NCBI RefSeq assembly: GCF_963576615.1
Contig: NC_088715.1
Span: 57,533,302-57,597,301, forward strand
Source of the DNA: Watersipora subatra
Lineage: Eukaryota > Bryozoa > Gymnolaemata > Cheilostomatida > Watersiporidae
Direction of reading: 5' to 3'
Length of the DNA stretch: 64,000 nucleotides
Below the pieces are notes generated by a model. It was not told the DNA's origin, did no database searches, and saw only the letters and a list, made by a program, of their open reading frames with translations. This document shows positions 55,365-64,000 of this stretch, in pieces. Every line of letters starts with the position of its first letter. Position 1 is the first letter of the stretch. Both the position numbers and the translations under genes were made by a program.

Positions 55365-56130
55365 CAGATTTCGCGAAATTCAATTTCGCGAAATTCACTT
55401 TCGCGAAATTCAATTTCGCGAAATTAAATTTCGCGAAAGTGAATTTCGCAAAAATTACACATTATATATATTATATAGTCAACTTTCGCGAAATTGAATT
55501 TCGCGAAATTCAATTTCGCGAAAGTTGACTATATAATATATAGTGTGTAATTTCGCGAAATTCAATTTCGCGAAAGTTGACTATATAATATATATATATT
55601 GTGTAATTTTTGCGAAATTCACTTTCGCGAAAATCAATTTCGCGAAATTCAATTTCGCGAAAGTTGACTATATAATATATAATGTGTAATTTCGCGAAAT
55701 TCACTTTCGCGAAATTCAATTTCGCGAAAGTTGACTATATAATGTGTAATTTCGCGAAATTGAATTTTGCGAAATTCACTTTCGCGAAATTCAATTTCGC
55801 GAAAGTTGACTATATAATATATATAATGTGTAATTTCGCGAAATTGAATTTCGCGAAATTCACTTTCGCAAAATTCAATTTCGCGAAAGTTGACTATATA
55901 ATATATATATAATGTGTAATTTCGCGAAATTGAATTTCGCGAAAGTTGACTGTATAATATATATAATGTGTAATTTCGCGAAATTCACTTTCGCGAAATT
56001 CAATTTCGCAAAAGTTGACTATATAATATATATAATGTGTAATTTCGCGAAAGTTGACTATATAATATATATATAATGTGTAATTTCGCGAAATTCACTT
56101 TCGCGAAATTCAATTTCGCGAAAATCTGTT
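55365..56130. repeat. Palindromic TTTCGCGAAA satellite with AT spacers
   Basis: Dozens of copies of the self-complementary decamer TTTCGCGAAA are joined by ATTC, TTCA or AATT and grouped into units bounded by AGTTGACTATATAATATAT..GTGTAA. Units vary from about 50 to 100 bp. Both strands read alike. Open frames across it are artefacts. Confidence 0.9.
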
Positions 56131-57850
56131 TACTATTTCGCTTCGTTGATTCTGTTGGATACGCCACTATTCTTCAATACCCTGTATAAGAAGCTTGCTC
56201 AGTGTAATTTTCCTTTTCATCACTTAGTCCTGCTCCTGATGCCTACTTATATACAGATTGAGATTTTGGGGCAATCGAGCGTTGATACCATAAGGCTTGT
56301 ATGCTTCAGCTAGAATTCTGTTAGCCGGCTACTCGCGATTAAGTTCGTTGAGTGTCGCTGTGTTCAGGCTGTCGTGTGGACAAGCGCCTTGGCATTCGAC
56401 CTGACTGTTTTCCTAGGCTTGCCTATGGAATTCTCCTGTTTGGTTTGGCTTAACCATTCCATAACAGTCTCTTGCCCAGTAAATAGAGGGATGAGCAAAA
56501 AAAAAAGAAGGCCCAATGGACAGATGGAGGAATTGTACTAAGGTAGATATAGGTAAGTATTCGTTTTGAAGAGAATATAAAGAAAATGAATATATGTATT
56601 GTTTTGAATAAATGTAGTATGTATCATTTATTCTCTCAAAGATTGATGAATGATAACAGGGTTCTCTTTACCAAAAGTATTTTGTCATGATTTTATCGAA
56701 AGATTGTGTGTTATATATCACTTCACAGTCTTTTCCATATTTTGAAGATATCAGTTAGAATGTGATGCGAGTAGATTCTGGTGTTATTTGGATTAGTTGG
56801 GGGAATATTTGAATGAGTGAACTTTTTTTTGTAATTATTCGAAATATTCAATTCGTTTGTCGTTCAGCTTTTGTCATTGGTTACATCATATAGATAGCAA
56901 CTGAGAAGTTTTTCAAGTTTTGGATTCCATTTTAAGATTCGTCTCTTCTTGATGAACAGGAAAATTACATCAACCCAATGAGATAGATAGGGTAGAGGTG
57001 ATACGTACATTCTTTGTTATTAACTAATGACGACTCGAGCAGTCCACCGTATTGTTGTAGTCAAAACGTAAACAAAAGCACGTGCTCTACCATTGTTGAT
57101 GTATAGGATGCAGCTAATGATTGGATCAGCAAGCGTACGCACCTACTTCTGTTTACGTAATGGCTTTGCCTTTACAACCATAACTGAACTCTCGTCCTAC
57201 CTCAATAAAAATAAATTATAACGTACTTAATTATTCTAAATTATAATTATATAAAAATAAAATAGACTCTTTTATTACCTAATTTATTAAATAATTTTTC
57301 ATTGTAATCATAGCTAAACAGATTATATTTAGCCATTACTTGCTAATTATTTTACATTTGAACACATTTACAGTTTTTTTTCCTAATTTATTTCAACAAA
57401 ACACTTCTTTCATGATATGAAATTTATAAGTTGTAGTTGTTTAAAAAAGCTTGAAAACCTTTACGGTTGTTTTCTTTTTCCTCTTAATTCATTTGAACTG
57501 CTTAAAAATATTTTTTCATGATATGAAATTTAAAAGTTAGAATGGTAAATGTTATATAAAAATAAATTTTCTGTTCAGACTTTTTTATTACTCGGGCAAC
57601 TCGGGCAGTACAGCTCATAGTTGATGGCAGTCGATTATGAGTCGCCTATAGTCGCCTATAGTCTGTCTATCTTATTGCGCAAACCTACCTTCATTTTATG
57701 AATGGTGAATCATAATCTGTAACTTCGACTTATAACCGAATAGAGCATTTGCAAAATCTCGAACACCACTTCAAGATATACTTATTTCAGAATTTTATCA
57801 ATTGGACTTGTTATCAGCTCTGACTCATTTAGTCTCCCAAGTAGTTCAGT
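56131..57850. other. AT-rich interior of the TIR element, no gene recognised
   Basis: There is no long open frame on either strand and no RNA gene that I recognise. Around 57365-57435 and 57470-57545 a segment with TTCATGATATGAAATTTA is repeated directly. Around 57640 GTCGCCTATA occurs twice in tandem. It could hold further exons or non-coding sequence of the element. Confidence 0.5.
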
Positions 57851-59617
57851 GTCAGTGCATGGAGCTAGCAAGTCTACTAGTTTAATCTAATTAAAAGATC
57901 TATGGGTGCTTTACTACTTCATGGAATAATTCTCAATGTACTGATTACTCATGATGATCTCTCACAATGAATGGAACTAGCAAGTCTACTAGTTTAATCT
58001 AATTAAAGGATCTATGGGTGCTTTACCACTTCATGGAATAATTCTCAATATACTGATTACTCATGATGATCTCTCACAGTGCATGGAACTAGCAAGTCTA
58101 CTAGTTTAATCTGATTAAAGGATCCATGGGTGCTTTACCACTTCATGGAATAATTCTCAATATACTGATTACTCATGATGATCTCTCACAGTGCATGGAA
58201 CTAGCAAGTCTACTAGTTTAATCTAATTAAAGGATCCATGGGTGCTTTACCACTTCATGGAATAATTCTCAATATACTGATTACTCATGATGATCTCTCA
58301 CAGTGCATGGAACTAGCAAGTCTACTAGTTTAATCTAATTAAAGGATCCATGGGTGCTTTACCACTTCATGGAATAATTCTCAATATACTGATTACTCAT
58401 GATGATCTCTCACAGTGCATGGAACTAGCAAGTCTACTAGTTTAATCTAATTAAAAGATCCATGGGTGCTTTACAACTTCCTGGAATAATTCTCAATATA
58501 CTGATTACTCATGATGATCTCTCACAGTGCATGGAACTAGCAAGTCTACTAGTTTAATCTAATTAAAGGATCCATGGGTGCTTTACCACTTCATGGAATA
58601 ATTCTCAATATACTGATTACTCATGCTGATCTCTCACAGTGCATGGAACTAGCAAGTGTACTAGTTTAATCTAATTAAAGGATCTATGGGTGCTTTACCA
58701 CTTCATGGAATAATTCTCAATATACTGATTACTCATGATGATCTCTCACAGTGCATGGAACTAGCAAGTCTACTAGTTTAATCTAATTAAAGGATCCTTG
58801 GGTGCTTTACCACTTCATGGAATAATTCTCAATATACTGATTACTCATGATGATCTCTCACGGTGCATGGAACTAGCGAGTCTACTAGTTTAATCTAATT
58901 AAAAGATCCATGGGTGCTTTACCACTTCATGGAATAGTTCTCAATATACTGATTACTCATGATGATCTCTCACGGTGCATGGAACTAGCAAGTCTACTAG
59001 TTTAATCCAATTAAAGGATCCATGGGTGCTTTACCACTTCATGGAATAGTTCTCAATATACTGATTACTCATGATGATCTTTCACGGTGCATGGAACTAG
59101 CGAGTCAACTAGTTTAATCTAATTAAAAGATCCATGGGTGCTTTACCACTTCATGGAATAATTCTCAATATACTGATTACTCATGATGATCTCTCACGGT
59201 GCATGGAACTAGCAAGTCTACTAGTTTAATCTAATTAAAGGATCTATGGGTGCTTTACCACTTCATGGAATAGTTCTCAATATACTGATTACTCATGATG
59301 ATCTCTCACGGTGCATGGAACTAGCAAGTCTACTAGTTTAATCTAATTAATGAATCCATGGGTTCTTTACCATTTCATTAAATAGTTCTTAATATACTGA
59401 TTACTCATGATGATCTCTCACAGTGCATGGAACTAGCAAGTCTACTAGTTTAATCTAATTAAAGGATCTATGGGTGCTTTACCACTTCATGGAATAATTC
59501 TCAATGTACTGATTACTCATGATGATCTCTCACAGTGCATGGAACTAGCAAGTCTACTAGTTTATTCTAATTAAAGGATCTATGCGTGCTTTACCACTTC
59601 ATGGAATAATTCTCAAT
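57850..59617. repeat. 112-bp satellite, about 15.8 copies
   Basis: The period is exactly 112 bp between successive GTGCATGGAACTAGC motifs (for example 58081, 58193 and 58305). The first copy, one copy near 59345 and the last partial copy are more diverged than the middle ones, the usual pattern of satellite homogenisation. Each unit contains ACTAGTTTAATC and CTCATGATGATC. There are no distinct spacers, so it is not a CRISPR array. Confidence 0.95.
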
Positions 59618-59799
59618 TTTAAAGTGAATAATTTTGTAATAAAACTGATCTTTCATTCAACATATTAATTTCTCCAACAAATTTCAATCTTACATATATA
59701 CAAAAAAAGACCGAAAATAAAATCCTTAAAATTCTTAACCATTCAAGAGCTTCAACATTACAAAAACATCAAATCGTCAAAAAAATAACTTTGTACATA

Positions 59800-60314
59800 A
59801 ACACTTTCTCATATATATTCAATGTTTCAAATATATAACAATCTCCAGAAAATCAACCCTTCGGTGTCCCAGATATTAACCCCCTCCCTCATCCGGTAAT
59901 CTCTCGCTCTCCTCGATAATCCGCGAGATCCACTCCGGAAAACCAACTAGCCCTCGATGTCCCAGATATTCACCCCTACTAATCCACCGATAATCCGCGA
60001 CGATTCGGCCGACTAATCCGCAACGATTCTCCCGACTAATCCCGCGATAATCCACGTTTAATCGGATGACTCATCCCCCACTAATCGGATGACTCATCCA
60101 CAGATAATCCGCCGATTATGCCAAGAGTGGATCCATACCCCCTCGAATTCAACCCCCTACTCTACACCACAATTTGCCCCCAAACCCCAACATCTCATTC
60201 AACTCCACGCAATTCAATCTACTCCCCTAGCCAATTTAATTCGCAACCCCCTTTTTCTATCCCCCCCGCTGGATCCGTCACTTTTTTGTGTAGATCTGCT
60301 TTCTACATACTACT
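59800..60314 (-). repeat. Right terminal inverted repeat
   Basis: Reverse complement of the left arm with scattered differences. A 150-residue open frame that crosses its end into the spacer is a by-product. Confidence 0.85.
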
Positions 60315-61254
60315 GCTCAGCCGTCGCTCCGAAACTTTCGTCGCCGCCTCCGCCCTCACCCTCTTTCCCCGGTCACGCGCTCGCGCATCGCCTGCCCTTC
60401 GCCTACGTTTATTTCTATAGACGTTGGGTGTTGGGTGTTCGGGGTGAGCGGGTGGCGAGCGGACCGACGAGAGGCCACAAAGGTTTTGGGGGGGAAACCG
60501 CCCGAGACGAACCGACCCGTTCTATCTACGCACTTCTTTAGCAGTCGAAAACTACGAATAATCAAAACTTTTATCTACATCTATATATATATATATAAGA
60601 AATAGCCTTAACGAACGGTGGGAAGGGGGGAGGGGGGACGGCTTTGAAATAAAGACTAAGACGATTAGCCTCCTCGCTACTCTACCTGTGACAAGATTAG
60701 AAGCGTTATTACGTAACTAGCTAGGAGAAACGAGAAGGCTAGCAATCGGAGCGCGCGCGCGAATGAAGAAGACTTCGAAATACATCTACGCGTATAGGCT
60801 TAACAAAGAGAGGGAGACGACTTCGAAAGAAAGGCCGCTGAGATTAGTTTTGGTACTACCTACGACGAGATTAGAAGCGTTATTACGTAACTAGCTAGGA
60901 GAAGCGAATCGGCCGCTCTCGGCGCGCGCGCGAATGCCGAAATCCTTTAATTACATCTATACTCTAAATAGACTAAAGGCGAACTCGAAAGTTTTTTGAA
61001 ATACACTGAAAGGAGTTTAAAAGTTGGCGCTTTCGCGCCAGTTACTGAACGAGACGAGCAAGAGACCGACTCCGAACTAGTCGAGGTAGGCCGGACCGCT
61101 TCGGCGAGACGGGCGGACCGGAAAAAAAGCGACTAGTCTTCGGCACCGGCGAGGCCTCTCGGTTTCTTCGAGCGGCTCGTTCGCCCGAAACGTGGACACT
61201 AGCTCGGCGGCGAATCGGCCGCGACTGAGCGACGTACGGCCGTCCGGGCAATTT
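60315..61254 (+). repeat. U2 spacer, right part, diverged
   Basis: It continues from the target duplication GCTCAGCCGTCGC. There is no minisatellite. It carries many private changes in the promoter-proximal part (for example TACTGAACGAGACGAGCAAGAG). With 52932-53289 it makes one old spacer, more diverged than any other in the window. Confidence 0.85.
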
Positions 61255-61281
61255 ATCGCTTTTCGGCCTATTGGCTAAGAT
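61255..61281 (+). pseudogene. U2: U2 snRNA copy 20, 5' part, interrupted by LINE D
   Basis: U2 nt 1-27 with T at nt 8, the same junction and the same change as copy 14. The 3' part lies beyond the window. Confidence 0.9.
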
Positions 61282-61788
61282 TTTTACGCGCTTACCACTG
61301 GACTACACACCACTTGGAGCACTACAGGATACTTTTGGACAAGTACAGAGCTTGAGGAGCTGCTGCTACTACTACCGAGACTCTTCACCAGGGGAGACAA
61401 AGCTCGATTTGGACACAGACCGGAAAAGTTTCACGACTAAAGGCACAGACTCAGATTTTGGATACAGCTCGGCACACCAGCCTGCCCACTCGCTTGTAGT
61501 GAGGCAGGCCAGGTATTTATCACTCTTCACCTCTCTCGCCTTCTCTTCACTTTCGCTTTCACACCTCTTCTCAGCCTCTTTTCCTTTTCTTAACTTCACT
61601 CTTTCTCACTACATCTCGCGCCCTTTTCCTACACTCTTACACTTACACCCCACTCAACTCCTCCCTTTCGCACTCTTTTTACCTAACTTACGCCTCCCCC
61701 CGCCTCTGTTACTCTATTTACTTTTGCTTTCTCCACTTTTTCACTTCTTAGAAAGTAGCTTTTAAGTTACTTTCACCCTCACCCCACC

Positions 61789-62808
61789 ATGGTTTGCTTG
61801 ACGGCAACCATACAGTCAGGTTATGCGGACGACATAAAGGCTTTCTTCCACGAACTAAAGAAGATCACAGAACTTGAAACCATCAAGGCCGTTATTCGAC
61901 TACCGAAAGGAGTTGAAATAACATTCCAAACGGAAAAAGACCTGAGAAATTTCATCGCAAATGCGCCAGAAGATTGGAACGTCAAATCAGAAGTTTCACG
62001 AGAAATTCTTATTACGACCAGCCCGAGTTACGGCGACGGCCATTGCTTAATAGCAGATTCCACGCTGTGGACGTTTTTGACGAAATACGGCGACGTTAAA
62101 AAAGGAAGGCGACTATACTTCAAGGATTTTCCTAACATCGAAAACGGAGTAAGACAATTTGTGATTGTACCGAAGGAGGATGCAAAAATACCGGGAATGG
62201 TAAATTTTGGGAGAACAGGTTTCAGACTCGCCTATCGCGGACAACAAAAAACGTGCCACCGATGCCAATCCACTTCCCACGAAGTAAAACAGTGTTCGGT
62301 TAAGATTTGCTTCCGGTGCCAACAAATCGGTCACGAAAAAGCGGACTGCAACAGTAAATTAGTTTGTACAAATTGCAAAGAAGAGGGGCACGGTTACGCC
62401 AGATGCCCAACGTCGTGGGCAAATAAAGTGCGTTTAGATAAAAGCTGGTCGAAGGCTACGATCATCGAACAACAACCGGAGAGTTTAGACATCGGTACGG
62501 ACAATGCAGAAGAGCACACCGAGGAAGAAATAAAGATGGAAAGCACGCAGACGCCAGTCGAAGAAAAAAGCCAAAACGATTTCAGCCGCCAACTAGTCAT
62601 TGACTTGGAAAGAAGTCAGGTTACTTTATCAGAAATTGAAGATTCAGACTCGAGCGAACTCACTACGGATAGTGAAGATATAGACAAACAACCAGGAACT
62701 GACCCCAGGCAAACTTTTAGGAAAAGCACTGTGACAGAGAGAACGAAGAAGTTTAAAACTAGCAACCGCGACAAAGGAAATAAATCTAAGAAGAAGAGAA
62801 AATTTTAA
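61789..62808 (+). CDS. LINE D ORF1: CCHC RNA-binding protein, 339 aa, intact
   Basis: It is in the same CCACCATGG start context as in LINE A, with Arg71 (CGA) present. Knuckles lie at residues 156-169 (CHRCQSTSHEVKQC), 174-187 (CFRCQQIGHEKADC) and 193-206 (CTNCKEEGHGYARC). The tail is KNKSKKKRKF-like basic. It gives the reference for the A family ORF1. Confidence 0.92.
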   Translation: MVCLTATIQSGYADDIKAFFHELKKITELETIKAVIRLPKGVEITFQTEKDLRNFIANAPEDWNVKSEVSREILITTSPSYGDGHCLIADSTLWTFLTKYGDVKKGRRLYFKDFPNIENGVRQFVIVPKEDAKIPGMVNFGRTGFRLAYRGQQKTCHRCQSTSHEVKQCSVKICFRCQQIGHEKADCNSKLVCTNCKEEGHGYARCPTSWANKVRLDKSWSKATIIEQQPESLDIGTDNAEEHTEEEIKMESTQTPVEEKSQNDFSRQLVIDLERSQVTLSEIEDSDSSELTTDSEDIDKQPGTDPRQTFRKSTVTERTKKFKTSNRDKGNKSKKKRKF

Positions 62809-62819
62809 ACAACGACATA

Positions 62820-64000
62820 ATGGATAAAAAACTAAACCTGGCAACCATAAACGTTAACGGCATGGCGGAGAGAAACAAAAGAGCGCATGTTTTAAATGAG
62901 CTGAGAAAAGAAAAATTTGATGTAATCTTCGTGCAGGAAACGCACTGTCACTCAATACCGGAATGGGAAGGCTGAACTATACTCAGCTACGGCTCAAATA
63001 GATCGGCCGGATGTGGATTTTTAGTGGGAAAACAACAGGAAGCACGGATCATATTGCAGCGAACCGATGAAGAAGGACACTTTTGCGTTATCGACATAGA
63101 TATACGGAAGAGGCTGGTAAGATTAATCAACATTTACGCACCAAACGAACCTCATCGACGAAAAGACTTTTTCGAACAGGAAGTGGCAGAACTTTTTGAC
63201 ACCGACCACCCCATCATTTTAGCAGGCGACTTCAACTGCGTGGAATCGCGCGCCTTAGACACGCTCAATCACTCGAATCTATCGAGGTGCGAAATGGGAG
63301 TGACAGCCTTGAAGGAACTATGCAAGAACGCGGGCATCACCGACATATGGCGTTTTAACAACCCTACGAAAAAAATGTATACGTGGACAAATAAAAACGG
63401 TAGCCAAGCCAGCAGACTCGATCGAGTCTACCTGAACAGCTCGTACGAGACGACTTACAGTGTCGACTATTTCCCCTTCTCCGATCACGCTCTGGTCAAA
63501 CTAGAGGTCGAGCTGCCCGATTGCCCTCGCGAGGTTCAAGGAGCGAGACCAACTTGGAAGATGAACACTTCAGTGTTAGAGACCGAAAAATACCGGTGAA
63601 GTTATCGGGGAGCTCATTAAGAACACCCGCACCTTGAAAGATCTTTTCGAGACCAGAGGCGAGTGGTGGGACGACTTCAAAGCTCGTGTAAAGAAAGAAA
63701 CTATAAAGTTTTGTAGTGAAAAAAACAAGGAAGAACGAAGGAAAGAGGAAGAGCTACAAGAAGAGCTAAGGTCTCTTAACCAGGAGACGCAGAACCACCA
63801 CTCGCAAAGAATAGCGGACAATAAATACGAGCTTAAATCCATGAGCGAAAAGAAAGCGAGGGGACTAGCGATAAGAGCGAGAGTAGACCGAGAACTGCTG
63901 GACGAAAAGTGTACGCAGTACTTTTTCACCCGAATAAAAGAACGGCGAACTAAAAATGCGGTCACTAAAATAAGAAATCATAAGGGGCAAGTAGTGGAAA
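62820..64000 (+). pseudogene. LINE D ORF2, 5' part, broken
   Basis: The ATG at 62820 is 11 bp after ORF1, as in LINE A. A TGA at 62973-62975 stands where LINE A has CGA, within the endonuclease. An extra G near 63595 (TACCGGTGAAG against TACCGTGAAG) shifts the frame. Endonuclease residues of the GDFN, SRLDR and FSDH motifs are otherwise present. The sequence is cut by the window edge before the RT. Confidence 0.9.

Larger units (their letters stand above)
53290..60314. mobile_element. 7.0-kb element with long terminal inverted repeats, in a U2 spacer
   Basis: The ends are AGTAGTATG and CATACTACT with TIRs of about 500 bp. A 6-bp target duplication (GCTTAG at 53284-53289, GCTCAG at 60315-60320) matches the GCTCAG of empty spacers. 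A 6-bp duplication, 5'-AG ends and very long TIRs are the terminal signature of Polintons/Mavericks, but no polymerase, integrase or capsid gene is visible. It could be an internally replaced, non-autonomous relative, so it is broken or dependent in that sense. Dada-type DNA transposons, which also make 6-7 bp duplications and favour multicopy RNA genes, are the main alternative. The interior is AT-rich, unlike the host array. The TIR arms differ at several percent of sites, so it is older than the Ty3/Gypsy insertion. Confidence 0.8.
61282..64000 (+). mobile_element. LINE D: sister copy of LINE A, running off the window
   Basis: The 5' UTR, ORF1 and the first third of ORF2 match LINE A almost base for base, and the 5' end is at the same U2 position. 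ORF1 is open, while ORF2 has a nonsense codon and a one-base insertion, the reverse of LINE A, whose ORF1 is broken and ORF2 open. Confidence 0.88.

Noticed and set aside
55682-55912. Open frame reading NFAKLNFAKFTFAK repeats
   Set aside because: Direct translation of the TTTCGCGAAA satellite.
57850-59617. CRISPR-like array
   Set aside because: The unit is 112 bp throughout with no unique spacers, in an animal genome; it is a satellite.
53290-60314. Calling the TIR element a definite Polinton
   Set aside because: Only the terminal signature fits. None of the hallmark genes is visible, so I leave the family open.
60089-60541. 150-codon open frame at the right end of the TIR element
   Set aside because: It runs across the element end into the U2 spacer, has low-complexity Pro/Ser composition and is not matched in the left arm.

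Overview
The window is a tandem array of U2 spliceosomal snRNA genes from an animal genome, heavily colonised by mobile DNA. I count 20 U2 loci, all on the + strand, in units of about 1.48-1.88 kb where no long element interrupts them. The U2 call rests on the stem-loop I sequence, the branch-point-pairing GTAGTA, the Sm site ATTTTTGG and the conserved 3' half with GCAGTACCTCC. The repertoire (Tx1-clade L1-type LINEs inside snRNA genes, a Ty3/Gypsy element, GTAAGT-type intron borders) points to a metazoan. I cannot place it to phylum. There is no ordinary protein-coding host gene outside the mobile elements.

Layout: 1-24384 holds U2 copies 1-13, eleven of them split by the same 315-bp structured insertion at one exact position (after U2 nt 37, inside GTAG^TA). 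Copies 7 and 9 are uninterrupted. 24385-36655 holds copies 14 and 15, each split at the same 3' point by a full-length Tx1-type LINE (A and B). 36656-41103 holds copies 16-18, uninterrupted, in a shorter spacer class. 41104-52931 holds copy 19, split by a third, diverged LINE (C), itself split by a young Ty3/Gypsy element. 52932-61254 is a U2 spacer split by a 7.0-kb element with about 500-bp terminal inverted repeats, a 6-bp target duplication, a short intron-bearing minus-strand gene and two satellites. 61255-64000 is copy 20, split by LINE D, a sister of A, which runs off the window.

How it fits together: the LINEs encode an ORF1 protein with three CCHC knuckles and an ORF2 protein with an APE-type endonuclease and a reverse transcriptase, as in the known U2-targeting Keno group of the Tx1 clade (family knowledge). 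All four LINE-derived or short insertions whose 3' end is in the window types (A, B, C and the 315-bp element) end in AAACAGGAG directly before U2 TATCTG. LINEs A, B and C also share a 14-bp closing stem near the 3' end whose sequence has changed in C with every pair preserved. The 315-bp element has no coding capacity, forms a run of hairpins and shares the LINE 3' end, so I infer that it is a U2-specific non-autonomous element (SINE-like) moved by such LINEs. This element is the best candidate here for something undescribed.

Only 5 of 20 U2 loci are uninterrupted, and one of those has a changed Sm site. The spacers fall into three classes with hybrids and an alternating inserted/uninserted stretch, the pattern expected from unequal exchange.
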